From contig CP031518.1 of the NCBI GenBank assembly GCA_017161305.1, positions 558,001 through 622,000 of the forward strand: 64,000 nt of DNA, in the 5' to 3' direction. This document shows positions 53,017-64,000 of the stretch, one piece after another (position 1 is the first letter of the stretch; each line of letters opens with the position of its first letter). The notes beneath the pieces are model-generated. The model searched no databases. It was not told the DNA's origin and was given only the letters and a program-made list of their open reading frames with translations. The position numbers were made by a program, and so were the translations under genes. Origin of the DNA: Treponema ruminis. Its GTDB lineage: Bacteria; Spirochaetota; Spirochaetia; Treponematales; Treponemataceae.

Positions 53017-56000
53017 ATGAAAAGGAACTTTATATCTTATTTCATCTTTGTTTTCATTATTATTTCTTTGGGGGCACTTCTTTCATCTTGTGGTGAAGAA
53101 TCTGGTCTGGGCAGCGCGATTGATACGAAAGCTCCGGTTCTTTCTATTGATTACCCGAAAGCTTCTGGTTCTGCAATCCGGGACAGCTTTATCCTGGCCG
53201 GTTCTGTTTCTGATGATAAGTCTATTTCTTACATCACTGTTTCCGTAAAAAGTCTTGATGACGGTGGCAAAATTTCTGAAAAATATTTTGCTGATTATGA
53301 CATTTCTAAAAACCGCTGGTGGATTGACGTCAATAAATATGATTCCGGCAATCAATTCTATCACAACGGCTGGCAATATCCTGACGGAAAATACGAATTC
53401 AGTGTCACGGCCTTTGATAATGCCGGCAATAATTCCGGAACTTACTCAAAAACTTTTGAAATCGACAACACTCCGCCTCTTTTCATCATTTCAAATCCGG
53501 GCGTCATAAAAAAGACCGGCCTGAGTCCTTCAGCTTACGGTTCGATTTTTACGATTGACGGCACGATTTCTGACAATCACACGATTACTTACATGGACGT
53601 AAAGATTTTCGATGCTGACGGTGTTTGCGTTTCATCAGAATCCTACGAGGGCTCAAATATTCCTTTCTACCGCGAGGAAGACATTGCGACTGCCGGCGGT
53701 ACCAGCGTTCAGATTGCCCAGTACGGAAATCAGGCTTCAAACAGCCGCTATTCCCAGCTTCATCCCCTTGAAACCGGCACCGAATATTACTATGCCGAAA
53801 TCAAGCTGACTGACTCTACTAAGGTTTACAAAAATCCCTGGGATGACGGTTCGCGAAATGCCGCTACTAAAGAGGCTGACGAGCTTGGAAATTCAACTTC
53901 TTCCCTCTATCTTTACGACGATGTTTATTCTTCCCTGATCAGCAGCAAAAAGGGGCTTGGTCTCAGTGCCTCAAATCTCAAGGATATTATCTCCGGCGTT
54001 TATGACGGTGATTTGGACCGTGATGAAATTCTTGCCATGCTTGAAGAAAAAAGATACGACACTTCTGATTCAAGTGGCACGGAACCCATGGCAAACAAGC
54101 TTGCTTTCTCACTCAACCCGGAGGCAAATCCGACTTACATTGTAAACGGCTTTGAATTCGGTTTTAATCCCGACGATCCCCTTCAGTCTGCCTCAACCGG
54201 AAACACTGTTTCTGTAACAATTTCTGCTGGTCTCGACGGAACAAACATCGCTCCTGAAAACGTGCGTGTATGGATGAAGACTTTGTCTTCCCGCCCTTCA
54301 GATCCCGAGCCGATAAAGGCCGACCTGAATCAGCTTGAAAAGGAAGTTGAAGCCCTTGAGCGGGAAGAAACTGAATTCATGGATGCCATTCACCAGACTG
54401 AAGAAAATCCTGCGACAAAAATCAGCATAAACGGCGACTCATGGAAACTTATCTACGATTATTCACTCAATAACTCAAAGGGAAATTCCGTAGTCACAAA
54501 AACTTTCAGCGTTACCCTGCCGGAAGGAATCGAAATGTCAAAATACTACATTCTTGGCATAAGCGGCTACGATATCGATGACGTTGAATTCTCCCAGAAA
54601 GTTGTCTATGGCTTTGAGGGAAACACGGCGGGCATTCCTCCGATTATATCTTTTGAGAGCCCGCGAAACCTTTCTGTCTGGCCTGACTTTGAAAAGCCGG
54701 AATTCCAGGGTACAGCCGTAATTTCATCATCGGCGCTTTATATCACTGAGCTTTCCGCAGAAGTTAGAATCACTGACGAATCAAGTAACGCCCTCATCGG
54801 GGAATATAGCGACAAAATAAGCTGCATGATTGAAAACGAAGCAAAAATCTGGACGGAGTCTGAAACTAAGGCTTTGACCTGGAACTCTTCGGAAGAAAAA
54901 TGGCATCTTGATGCGGCAAAATTCACCGGCTTAATCGAAAAATTCAATCAGGCTGAGCAGACTGGCCTTCACTGGCTTGCAACCGTTAAAATCACAGGAA
55001 AATCTTCCTCAGCCCATGAAGGCGAAGCAGTTCAGAGCATTCACATCGACACGGTAAAGCCAAAAGTCGTCATTTCTTCGATTAATCCAAGCGTAATCGG
55101 CCAGGACTATTTCGGAGCCGGGGATTCAAACATCTACCTCAACGGCAAAATCACAATCGTGGGCAACGTCGAGGACCTGAATCTTTCTGATGACGAGGAT
55201 GCGGTTTCCTATGATATTCTCGCAAGCATTGGAGATTCTCAGCCCCGCTCAATCCTTTCGGAACTTATTGCAAAAAAAAAGGAACTTGGACTTGATGACA
55301 CTTCTCAGGACGGAAATTTTGACGGAAAACTGGGAAAAGTCTTCTCAATCAACATTCCGATAGATACGAACATAATCACAAAATTTTTCGGCGACAGCGA
55401 CCAGAAGATTCAGACTGAATTTGTCGTGACTGCAAAAGACAAGGCCGGAAACGTGGGAACTTATTCCTCAAAACTGCTGAATTCGACTTCTGAAAATCCA
55501 GAAGGAAAGAATTTCGTGATTCATCAGGAGACTAACCGCCCAAAAATCACGCTTGGAAATGCGGATTGCGACATCACTGAGGAAAGCGGCATCGAGGAAG
55601 GAAAAAACCTCTTCGGAATCACCAACAATAACAGGCTTCAGATTGCCGTTTCTGACGATGATTCTATTGTCGATTACGAGATTTTCATCTGGAAGGCGGG
55701 AAGCCAGCAGCCGGAAAAACCTGCAAAAACTGAAATGCCGGCCAAAACTTCGGACTCAATCAATTATGTCCTGCCGACTGAACCTGGAACTTACAACGTA
55801 AAGATTGTCGCCAGGGACTTCATCCGTTCTGAGACAAACGGCGACGAAAACAATGCGACCGGAATCAATGTCACAGGTCCTTTCGCCATCGGTGTAGATT
55901 CAGGTGCTCCGGTTTTGCGGGTCACGGCCCCTTCAAACAATTCTTGGATTTCTGCTAATACTGACATTGCCCTTGCCGGTACTGTTTCAAAGCTGGTCGG

Positions 56001-59000
56001 ACTGACCGTTTCTGGCTATGTTTATAGCGTGATTGATGGCCAGCGGGTAAAAGCCTGTGAAGTCATGGATATTGCCATCGACGAAAATGAAAACGCCGAC
56101 AAGACTTATTCCTTCACTGGAAAATTCAAGCTTCCAGAAGGTGCCTACGGAAAATATCTTCTTCACATCGAGGCAAAAGACATTTACAAGCAGGAGTCTC
56201 ACGTTGACCTCGATATCGGCGTTGATAAAAGCGCTCCAGCCTGGGTTGAAGATTACGAAAAATCTCCTTTCATGGTAAATAAAAAGCCTTATTCCCACAC
56301 GGAAGGGGAGGGCGGCCACAGCTGGTATAATGCGGAATCCCTTTTGTTCTCAGGCGCCTGGAAAGAGCCTCAGTCTGAGAGTGGAATCGAATCCGTTTAT
56401 TGGAAGGTGGTAAAAGCCGGTGAAGAGGACGTCGCTCCTTCAAAAGTTTCCGACTTCCAGAATTCTTTTGTGACCAAGCGGGATGAAGAAAGCGACTTTG
56501 AAACTTTCGCGCAAAACCTGGGGGAATTCATCGTAAATAATGATGAAGATGGAAATGCCCGGCCAAACATCGTTTACATGATGGCTTCAGATATTGCCGG
56601 AAATCACAGCGAGGTCAAGAAATTCTACATCTATATTGATTCTGAGTCTCCTTCCTTTGAATCAGACAGAACCGGCACCCAGTATTCAAACAAAAAGCTG
56701 CCGATTGAAGTGACTGGAAGTGCAACTGATGATGCGGCTGGTCTTGCTTCGGTCAAGCTTACGATTTTCGAGGACAATACTTCAAAGCCTCTTAAAATTT
56801 CAGAAGACGTAAGTGAAATTTCTGCAACTATTACGTCCGCAAGCGGTGCAAGTGACGTAAACCGAAAAAAATGGACGGCGACAATTCCTCAGGCCTTCCT
56901 TGCAACGCTTCAGGAAAAGCCTTACGCCGTAAAAGCGACGATTCTGGACAAGGCCGGAAACAAATCAGCCTCAACGATTTTCAGAATTGATGTTGATGCG
57001 GTTGATCCGGAAGTAAAAAATATTTCACTTTCCGACGAATCTGAGGTCTACTCTGTCTTTAGGACGACAGAAAACGAGGCTCCGGTCTTCTATGCCCATA
57101 ACGGAGATAATTTCTCATTGACTGGTTCCGTTCAGGATGCAAAGGCCGGAATTGAATCAATCAAAATCTATGCCGACTTAAACCTGAACGATGCAAATCC
57201 TGTCCCGATAAAGACTGTGACGGCCCTTCCGGTTTATAACCTCGACCTTTCTTCTTCAAAATACCCCGGAGATTCAGTCAAGCTGACCTTAGTGGCTACA
57301 GACCATGCGGGCAACGAAAAGAGACATGAACTTTCCGTAAAATTCGACAACATTGCCCCAAAAGGAATTCACGCAATCGATGCAAACCGAAAGGACCTCT
57401 TCTTCAGGATTGGCGAGCTTGCAAACGATGACATTTCTTCTTCAGATGCACTCTGGAATGACGATCTGGACAAGGACGTAGGCGGCAAATATTCTGACGG
57501 AACCTACGGAAACGCAAGCACGGTCAAAATCCGCGGTGCTTTCCGGGAAAACGGCAGCGGTCTTGCAATGATTTACTACAGGCTGATTTCCGGCGAGCGG
57601 GGAAATGCCGCAATCCGCTCAGAAGCTGACTCCTTTATTGCAAATTACAAGGAACTTGCAGACGGATACTTTGCACCACTGGCTAAGGAAAAATATGAGG
57701 AAAAGAGGGTATTCTATACCCCGAAAGCAGACGGAAAACTCACGAACGAGGACGACGATGAAATTGAATTCAACGAGTCAAATACTGATTATGAGAATTT
57801 CGCAAAAGACTTCGCAAGCCTCGGAGCCGGCAAAAAATCTTATGCCACGGTTACAGCCAATTATGACAACGTAATTTCAGGCTTCGCTGTCGGCAAAAAC
57901 TACCTCTTCCTTGTGGCCGTTGACAATGTTGGAAACGCCCTTCTCGACGGAATAAAGCTTAAGGATAATTCGGCTGATGCTCAAAACGGATATCTCATGC
58001 ACCCGGATATTTCAATCAACGTGGACAATCAGGTTCCTCTTGCCAGCCGAACGAAAGCTGAGGGGGAGGCCGACATCTTCTACACCAACAAGGAAGCCGG
58101 CTCAAAAATCACAATCACCGGAATTGCCTCTGACGCAGATGCCGGACTTAGAAGCATAGTCATCAAAAACGGAGAAAAGGAAATCTCTGAAAAAGACGGC
58201 GAATACGGAAAAATCGAGATTACTTCTCCTGCAAATGCAAAATCTGGCGACAAAAACTGGAGCTGGAAGGCTGAAATCAAGGCCGACAAATTCTTTGCAG
58301 ACTCCCCGGACGGCTCGACATCAATTTCGGCAATCGTAACTGATGATGCAGGCGTGGGTAACTCACAGACCGTAAACCTTGCGACCCTCATCATCGATAC
58401 GGATGATCCGACAGTCAGTCTGGACACGCCAAAAGATGCTGAGCCTTCAACAAGCGACATAATTGAAATCAACGGCGAGATGACTCTTTCTGGAAGCGTA
58501 AAGGACGGAAACACCCTGCCCGAAAACGATTCTGACGAAAAGAGCAATACGATTAAGCATCTTCGCTACGCAAAATTTGATGCAAAACCTTCTGCGCCTC
58601 CTGCAAATGACAGCACTTCTTGGCAGGAAAGCTCTGGACTTACAATTAAGGGTAGCTACACATTCACCGCGTCAGGCTTTAACACGACTTCCTATGAGGA
58701 CGAAAAATTCTACTACATTCAGGCTGTGGGCGAGGACAAATCAGGCAACACGGGCTATTCTCCGGCCCTGCTCGTAAAAATTTCCCAGGACACTGACCGG
58801 CCGAAAGTTAAAATCAACAACCTCAATCCAAACGGTTCATCTTACATCCTCAAGTACGGAAGCAATGCCCAGGTAACGGGAACAATCACGGACGATGACT
58901 CAACAAATTCTTCGACAATCAAAAAACTCTTCATCACGGAAAGCGAATACACAGGAAGCGGAAGCGAACCCATAAATCTTGCAAACAGCACCGGAGACTT

Positions 59001-62000
59001 TACTTTCCAGCCTTCAGACACGGAAGACGGAGTAAAATCCTTCTACATTTATATAGAAGATAATGAAGGGGGAAAATTCTACACGACGGCGACAGCGGCA
59101 ACAGGCAGACCGAATGTCGGAAATCCAAAGATTTATGTAAAGGGCTCTGCCGCCAGCGAAAGCGTAAATAAGGAAAAATTTACTTACAGTTCGGACGGAA
59201 CCAACCCTGTCGTTAAGCTGGGCGAAGGACTTCCTTACGCGACAGAAACTTCAGACGTCGCAAAGGACGACAGCGGAAATGAATTTGCCTTAACGACGAG
59301 CGCAAAAGCGACCTCTAATGCAACCTTGAATGCAAGCTTCAATGCGGGCGGAAACTCAAGAAGGTTCGTAAAATTGTATTTCACGGCCTGGGATGCGAGC
59401 GGAATCGCAGGAATGACCGTCGAACTCAAAAAAGAAGACGAGACTTCAATCATCAAGCTGACTACGGCAGCAAAAATCGGTGATTTGGAAATGACTGACT
59501 GCACTTTAAGCGGCACTTTCACGCCATCTTCTTCGGGAGAGAGCGACGCAAGCTGGAGTACGGACTTTATCGACCTTGAAAATGCCGGAACCGGTCAGCT
59601 TTCAGTTTCTGTAACCCCTTATGACAATGCCGCCCTCTCAGGAAACGGAGCATTCCAGATAAATGTTGACAATACGGCTCCGACAATCGAAATCCGCTCT
59701 CCGACTTCCGGCGATGAAGTTTCCGGCTCAGTCTCAATTGCAGGAACGGCAAGCGACACGGGAATTGCCGGCAGCAAGGACATTCAGTGGCTTGTTCCAA
59801 CTGTAGACGAGCTAAACACCTACAATTCAAAAACTACAGACAAGGACAAGCTTGATTACCTCAAGAGTCTCAGCTGGAAGGGCGGAAGCTCAGCCCTTGC
59901 CCATGCATCTTCCGTAACGGCCTGGCAGTTTGACTTCGACGGAAACAAAAATGACAAGTTCGACTCTTATGATTCAGAAACATACGCCGGAGAAAACATT
60001 ACCAGCGACGGAGTTTACACGCTCCCGGTCTTCTTCCTTGCGACTGACGATTTGGACAACTGCTCGGCAAAAACAGACTTTGTCATCAGGCACAACCCGG
60101 ACGCAGACAAACCGAAACTTGAATTCTCTTACCCGAATAAAGAAAATTACGTCTCAGAAACGGAAAGATATGCAGTCCTGGGTGGAACTATTCGCGCTAC
60201 AGGCTCGGCAGAAATTCCTTCCCGAACGACTACGGTCAATTCAATCTACTTCCAGATTGCAGATGAAAATGCCCTCTTCACAGGAAAGGCGGAGGCATCA
60301 GTAGAAGGAACAGATTCTTACAAGGCACAAAATTATTATCATTACACGGTCGTAAGTGCTTATGATGTTCTCAGGGAAGTCACCGGAAATCAGTCGATAA
60401 CTTCTTCAACTGAAATCAGCGAGGACCACTTAAAGGCATACGGCTTCAAGTCAAATGACGATCTCAAGAATTGGTGGGGAATCAAGGCCAGCGGAACCGG
60501 TGCATGGAACATCAAGCTCAACGAAAATGGTGAGCTGAATCCAGATAGCGGAACAAGAAATATTACAATCCGTGCCTGCGGTGTAAACGCTGAGGGCAAA
60601 TTCGGTGCATGGACAAGCGGAGACAACCTGATTGCAATTCACATCGACAATAAGGCTCCTGTAATCTCTGCTGAAATCGACAAATACGGTGACGGAAGCT
60701 CAGCAATTTCGGCCTGTCCTTCAGTCGCCCCTGCATCAAGCAAAGTTTATGAAGCTGACATGTACCTCAAAGGATGCTGGACTCTTGTCGCGAGCCTGCT
60801 CGATGATACTTCGGTTAAGGATTATACAGTCTTCAAAAACGGCACTTCTCTCTCAAAAGGCAGCGACTTCTTTGTTAAAGAAGGTATTTCCAATTCTGAT
60901 AACTCAAAGAAGGGAGTCAGACTTTACATTCCGATTCCAAAAGATTCTGCTAACGTCAAAATCAAAATCAACGCAACTGATGAGGAACACAGCGCCTCAC
61001 AGGAATTCAGCTTCAATATTGATGAAATTGCCCCGACTTTGGACAGTCTTTCTGGAAACGGCACCCTCTTCAAAAAAGCTGACGGCACAAGCGATTTCTC
61101 TTCAATCGAAAATTCCGACTACAGGTTCACGATTGCAGGCTCTTCCATGGATGAAGGTTCCGGCCTGGAAAATGTCGTCTTCTATTACATGCGAAAAAAT
61201 GAAGTGACTAGAACGACTGGAACATTCTCGAAAGAAGTGGTCATGGATCCAATGATTACGAGCGGAACTGATGATTCCAAAGTTGAGATGGAAAATCTTG
61301 AAAAACTTGAATTTACTCAGGGAAGTGAAAAATTCTATCTTTACGCAAAAGAATATACTGGAAGTGCCTCGGCAGAAACCTTTACGGCGGCTTCTCTTGC
61401 AGCTGATTCTTATGTGAGGGTAGGCGGCCTCATTCAGATTGACGGCGTACTCCGAAGAATCACTAAAATCAACTCAAGTACAGTTACCTTTACACCGTCT
61501 CTGGCTGCGGCAAAAGAAAGCATATCTGCATATTTCCCGATTGCCCAGGTAATTGACAACAGCGCAACCGAAAAACTTAGAAGCTATGCAGGCACTTCTT
61601 TTGATTTTGAGAAAGGCGATGACGGCGACGGAATGCCTGAATCATTCTCAAAAATTGGAAAGACCTGGACCTGGGACGCAACAATTCACTCGGACAATAT
61701 GCCGGACGGTCCTATCAGCCTTGTAATCCTCGCTTTCGACAAAGCCGGAAACGTAGCCGGTCAGACTGTCAACACGAATATTACGAATAATGCACCGCGC
61801 CTTGCAAAACTCTTCCTCTCAACCGACTTGAACGACAACAATGACTTTGAGACAAACGAGTTCGAGGAATACAGCGTCATCGGAAAGACAGGACTTGCTC
61901 AGTCAAGCTATACAATTGATTTTGCAAATTTTGGAAATGAATTTGGAGCAGGTCCTTTCACAGCAAAGAACAAACTTGCCGTCGTCCCGGAAATCGTGGG

Positions 62001-64000
62001 CGGAAACAAGACAATCAGGCTGGTCGCAAAGAAGGATGCCTCAAATGAAGATGCAGTAAGTGGAAGCGGCTCGGATCTCCTTGCTTCAATTGCAGGCAAA
62101 AAAGCGACCGGCACTTCCGCAACAAGCCTCACGAATGTGGCCGAAAGCCAGAAATATAAAATCTCGGCCGACAAATTCTGCGCAAGTGCAAAAAACAACA
62201 ATTTCTACGCCTATGTCCTCGAAAACAGCCAGCTCACAGGCATCACGAACTTTGATGAAAACAAAGAAACTGATGACGGCCGGACAGAAAATGAGAAAGG
62301 GGATGGTTCAGACAAGAATTTCTCATTTACATTCTGGGATGAAACCGAAGAAACCAGCCCAGGCTATGATTCTCAGAAAGCCATTGTCCTTGTCAAGGGA
62401 TTTACATTCGACCTCACTGACGGAACAAAGCCGACGGTTGTAGTGAACCCATTCTACTGGCAGAACCTCAATTCAAATTCTATCTATGATTCTTCCGCTG
62501 CAGAAAAAGTGGGTGACCTGAAGGGACACATCGAACTTGAGAATGACATCAAAGGTATTTCCGCAATAACTTCTTCCCTTGGAGATGATCCAAAAGTTTC
62601 GGGAAAAATCACGTTTACAGGAACCGCCTACGACGAACATTCCCTGGCTTCCCTCAAATTCTCATTCGGCAATGGAAGTGTAACGCCTTTCAATAATGAA
62701 GTAATCGCTACTTACAAGAACGAAAATTCCGTCTGGGAGCTTTACGACGGCACTTCTTCTAAATCGATAGATAGTGACGGCTACGAAGCAAAAATTGAAG
62801 TCGTCAAAACTGAAAACGGCAGGACAATTGATACCTACGGAGTATTCGACGACAAAGTCTACTTCGGCCAGAAAGGCCACAAAATTTTCTGGACACTGAG
62901 CATCAACACGGAGAAAGTGAGTACCGTGGCTGCTAAGGACATGGTTCTTACAGTTACAGCAATAGACCGGGCGGGTAACGTCAGTGATGAAACAAAACTT
63001 TCCGCTCCGACAGTCAGTGAAAACTATATTCCGGGGCAGGAACTTTCTAATATTGTTACATATAAAGTAGACGATGGCGAGACAAACAAGCCGATTTACC
63101 AGATGGACGTTGTTCCTTACATCACGAAGGTTTCTACAAAATTAGCTTCTCTAAAAGCCAATAATCCTAGCGTGTATGCCCGGACTGCAAAAGGTCATTA
63201 TCCTGTTAAAAATGATGAGACCATGGAATTTACTGGATTTAACCTGGGAACTAACACAAGCCTTGCGATTTCAAGTCTCGCGACCTCCGGCAAATACAAT
63301 CTTACAGTAAATGAAATTCCGGCCCTCAATAACTTAAACAACAACAATTCTAAGGGTGCTTACGTTTATTCAGAGACAATTGGAATTACAGGAAATACGA
63401 CAGCCTATAACAACTACTACAACCGACAGCCGAACGGGGACAACAACAATTTGCTGACGGATGATGTGGTAATTGACATCTGGCAGTTCAAGGATGCTGG
63501 TATCTCTCAGACTTCTGGTTACATCACTGAGCCAATAATGAAGATTAACCCTAAGAACGGTATGCTGAACTTCGGATTTAACTCAGGCCCTGCAAACTAC
63601 TGTATGGCAAACGGACAGGACACCTCTTACACAACTTGGGTAGGAAACTTTGCCCGCTTCACTAGCTGTGGATTTACCGTTGATGAAAACGGAAATACTC
63701 ATGGCATTACCGTTGGTCTGGATACAAATCCGGGAGATAATGGTAGTGCAGGACGTCTTGCATATATGACAAGTTTATGGGGTAAAGGTGAATTGGCTAC
63801 ATCAGGTAACTATGAGGGATTACATGAATCTCGTATTGATAATATCGGAGCTCCGTCTGGAACATACAACGGTGTAAACTTCTCTGGGTTCGTTTTCTTG
63901 GAAGACAGATTTGCGTCACCTTCACTTACAACGACCGTTCATGGAAGTGATACTTATGTATTCCTTGCATACTATGATGATTTGAATGCTGAAATTCGAT
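53017..64000 (+). CDS. Giant Ig-like lipoprotein 3 (3' end beyond window)
   Basis: Open from the ATG at 53017 (CTGGAGG before it) to the window edge, at least 3661 residues. Signal peptide with lipobox LSSC (Cys25), then GEESGLGSAIDTK...LSIDYP, as in giants 1 and 2. Ig-like modules follow in the same order as in giant 1, without the large duplicated insert of giant 2. A DLNDNNDFETNEFEEY segment lies in the place of the Ca-type loop of giant 1. Near 62457 NPFYWQNLNSNSIY and LKGHIELEND mark the point where giant 2 can switch; after it come TFTGTAYDEHSLASL, QMDVVPYITKVSTKL, RTAKGHYPVK and YNRQPNGDNNNLLTDD. It stays in frame to FLAYYDDLNAEIR at the edge. Codon choice is richer in C-ending codons than in giant 2. 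Confidence 0.9.
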   Translation, partial: MKRNFISYFIFVFIIISLGALLSSCGEESGLGSAIDTKAPVLSIDYPKASGSAIRDSFILAGSVSDDKSISYITVSVKSLDDGGKISEKYFADYDISKNRWWIDVNKYDSGNQFYHNGWQYPDGKYEFSVTAFDNAGNNSGTYSKTFEIDNTPPLFIISNPGVIKKTGLSPSAYGSIFTIDGTISDNHTITYMDVKIFDADGVCVSSESYEGSNIPFYREEDIATAGGTSVQIAQYGNQASNSRYSQLHPLETGTEYYYAEIKLTDSTKVYKNPWDDGSRNAATKEADELGNSTSSLYLYDDVYSSLISSKKGLGLSASNLKDIISGVYDGDLDRDEILAMLEEKRYDTSDSSGTEPMANKLAFSLNPEANPTYIVNGFEFGFNPDDPLQSASTGNTVSVTISAGLDGTNIAPENVRVWMKTLSSRPSDPEPIKADLNQLEKEVEALEREETEFMDAIHQTEENPATKISINGDSWKLIYDYSLNNSKGNSVVTKTFSVTLPEGIEMSKYYILGISGYDIDDVEFSQKVVYGFEGNTAGIPPIISFESPRNLSVWPDFEKPEFQGTAVISSSALYITELSAEVRITDESSNALIGEYSDKISCMIENEAKIWTESETKALTWNSSEEKWHLDAAKFTGLIEKFNQAEQTGLHWLATVKITGKSSSAHEGEAVQSIHIDTVKPKVVISSINPSVIGQDYFGAGDSNIYLNGKITIVGNVEDLNLSDDEDAVSYDILASIGDSQPRSILSELIAKKKELGLDDTSQDGNFDGKLGKVFSINIPIDTNIITKFFGDSDQKIQTEFVVTAKDKAGNVGTYSSKLLNSTSENPEGKNFVIHQETNRPKITLGNADCDITEESGIEEGKNLFGITNNNRLQIAVSDDDSIVDYEIFIWKAGSQQPEKPAKTEMPAKTSDSINYVLPTEPGTYNVKIVARDFIRSETNGDENNATGINVTGPFAIGVDSGAPVLRVTAPSNNSWISANTDIALAGTVSKLVGLTVSGYVYSVIDGQRVKACEVMDIAIDENENADKTYSFTGKFKLPEGAYGKYLLHIEAKDIYKQESHVDLDIGVDKSAPAWVEDYEKSPFMVNKKPYSHTEGEGGHSWYNAESLLFSGAWKEPQSESGIESVYWKVVKAGEEDVAPSKVSDFQNSFVTKRDEESDFETFAQNLGEFIVNNDEDGNARPNIVYMMASDIAGNHSEVKKFYIYIDSESPSFESDRTGTQYSNKKLPIEVTGSATDDAAGLASVKLTIFEDNTSKPLKISEDVSEISATITSASGASDVNRKKWTATIPQAFLATLQEKPYAVKATILDKAGNKSASTIFRIDVDAVDPEVKNISLSDESEVYSVFRTTENEAPVFYAHNGDNFSLTGSVQDAKAGIESIKIYADLNLNDANPVPIKTVTALPVYNLDLSSSKYPGDSVKLTLVATDHAGNEKRHELSVKFDNIAPKGIHAIDANRKDLFFRIGELANDDISSSDALWNDDLDKDVGGKYSDGTYGNASTVKIRGAFRENGSGLAMIYYRLISGERGNAAIRSEADSFIANYKELADGYFAPLAKEKYEEKRVFYTPKADGKLTNEDDDEIEFNESNTDYENFAKDFASLGAGKKSYATVTANYDNVISGFAVGKNYLFLVAVDNVGNALLDGIKLKDNSADAQNGYLMHPDISINVDNQVPLASRTKAEGEADIFYTNKEAGSKITITGIASDADAGLRSIVIKNGEKEISEKDGEYGKIEITSPANAKSGDKNWSWKAEIKADKFFADSPDGSTSISAIVTDDAGVGNSQTVNLATLIIDTDDPTVSLDTPKDAEPSTSDIIEINGEMTLSGSVKDGNTLPENDSDEKSNTIKHLRYAKFDAKPSAPPANDSTSWQESSGLTIKGSYTFTASGFNTTSYEDEKFYYIQAVGEDKSGNTGYSPALLVKISQDTDRPKVKINNLNPNGSSYILKYGSNAQVTGTITDDDSTNSSTIKKLFITESEYTGSGSEPINLANSTGDFTFQPSDTEDGVKSFYIYIEDNEGGKFYTTATAATGRPNVGNPKIYVKGSAASESVNKEKFTYSSDGTNPVVKLGEGLPYATETSDVAKDDSGNEFALTTSAKATSNATLNASFNAGGNSRRFVKLYFTAWDASGIAGMTVELKKEDETSIIKLTTAAKIGDLEMTDCTLSGTFTPSSSGESDASWSTDFIDLENAGTGQLSVSVTPYDNAALSGNGAFQINVDNTAPTIEIRSPTSGDEVSGSVSIAGTASDTGIAGSKDIQWLVPTVDELNTYNSKTTDKDKLDYLKSLSWKGGSSALAHASSVTAWQFDFDGNKNDKFDSYDSETYAGENITSDGVYTLPVFFLATDDLDNCSAKTDFVIRHNPDADKPKLEFSYPNKENYVSETERYAVLGGTIRATGSAEIPSRTTTVNSIYFQIADENALFTGKAEASVEGTDSYKAQNYYHYTVVSAYDVLREVTGNQSITSSTEISEDHLKAYGFKSNDDLKNWWGIKASGTGAWNIKLNENGELNPDSGTRNITIRACGVNAEGKFGAWTSGDNLIAIHIDNKAPVISAEIDKYGDGSSAISACPSVAPASSKVYEADMYLKGCWTLVASLLDDTSVKDYTVFKNGTSLSKGSDFFVKEGISNSDNSKKGVRLYIPIPKDSANVKIKINATDEEHSASQEFSFNIDEIAPTLDSLSGNGTLFKKADGTSDFSSIENSDYRFTIAGSSMDEGSGLENVVFYYMRKNEVTRTTGTFSKEVVMDPMITSGTDDSKVEMENLEKLEFTQGSEKFYLYAKEYTGSASAETFTAASLAADSYVRVGGLIQIDGVLRRITKINSSTVTFTPSLAAAKESISAYFPIAQVIDNSATEKLRSYAGTSFDFEKGDDGDGMPESFSKIGKTWTWDATIHSDNMPDGPISLVILAFDKAGNVAGQTVNTNITNNAPRLAKLFLSTDLNDNNDFETNEFEEYSVIGKTGLAQSSYTIDFANFGNEFGAGPFTAKNKLAVVPEIVGGNKTIRLVAKKDASNEDAVSGSGSDLLASIAGKKATGTSATSLTNVAESQKYKISADKFCASAKNNNFYAYVLENSQLTGITNFDENKETDDGRTENEKGDGSDKNFSFTFWDETEETSPGYDSQKAIVLVKGFTFDLTDGTKPTVVVNPFYWQNLNSNSIYDSSAAEKVGDLKGHIELENDIKGISAITSSLGDDPKVSGKITFTGTAYDEHSLASLKFSFGNGSVTPFNNEVIATYKNENSVWELYDGTSSKSIDSDGYEAKIEVVKTENGRTIDTYGVFDDKVYFGQKGHKIFWTLSINTEKVSTVAAKDMVLTVTAIDRAGNVSDETKLSAPTVSENYIPGQELSNIVTYKVDDGETNKPIYQMDVVPYITKVSTKLASLKANNPSVYARTAKGHYPVKNDETMEFTGFNLGTNTSLAISSLATSGKYNLTVNEIPALNNLNNNNSKGAYVYSETIGITGNTTAYNNYYNRQPNGDNNNLLTDDVVIDIWQFKDAGISQTSGYITEPIMKINPKNGMLNFGFNSGPANYCMANGQDTSYTTWVGNFARFTSCGFTVDENGNTHGITVGLDTNPGDNGSAGRLAYMTSLWGKGELATSGNYEGLHESRIDNIGAPSGTYNGVNFSGFVFLEDRFASPSLTTTVHGSDTYVFLAYYDDLNAEIR

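Overview
The window looks like a spirochaete chromosome, most likely a Treponema from a gut, rumen or oral habitat. I infer this from several very large lipoprotein genes with degenerate spirochaete-style lipoboxes, many Rpn-family (TIGR01784/PDDEXK_2-like) nuclease genes, and moderate A+T content. No tRNA, rRNA, CRISPR array or housekeeping gene is visible. Almost everything is surface lipoprotein, Rpn nuclease, insertion-sequence material or structured repeat, so this is an accessory, rapidly rearranging region.

Layout: 2-1915 is the 3' part of a secreted repeat protein. A SIR2-like defence-gene remnant follows at 2170-2620. From 2674 to 10200 lies a minus-strand Rpn island with four full-length genes, a C-terminal tail split by an IS3-family element (7144-8694), two IS66 transposase stubs, and repeated leader and terminator hairpins. 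10728-15588 holds three lipoproteins on the plus strand, two of them paralogues with FN3-like and InlB-like repeats, separated by a MITE-like element. After one more Rpn gene (15649-16635) comes giant lipoprotein 1 (17018-29259, interrupted by a one-base frameshift), then giant lipoprotein 2 (29552-45343, 5263 aa). Facing giant 2 is a silent, promoterless C-terminal cassette (45436-48405). Next come Rpn genes and tails (48521-49699), another C-terminal remnant (49900-50520), two more Rpn genes (50621-52788), and giant lipoprotein 3 (53017 to the window end).

Two systems stand out. First, giant 2 and the silent cassette share a 408-bp inverted repeat (42362-42769 and 47998-48405) in which I find one mismatch. 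Recombination between the arms would flip 5.2 kb and replace the last ~855 codons of the lipoprotein in frame, with a two-hairpin bidirectional terminator at the exact centre. This looks like a reversible C-terminal switch for a giant surface lipoprotein. Second, every full-length Rpn gene, across several divergent nuclease types, has a strong internal Shine-Dalgarno and in-frame ATG at the start of its C-terminal region. Two orphan C-terminal tails, abutting the stop codons of complete genes, keep that start. This matches the known toxin / intragenic-antitoxin organisation of E. coli Rpn loci and suggests tail-swapping cassettes. How the two systems relate is unknown; Rpn-stimulated recombination of lipoprotein tails is a speculative but testable link.
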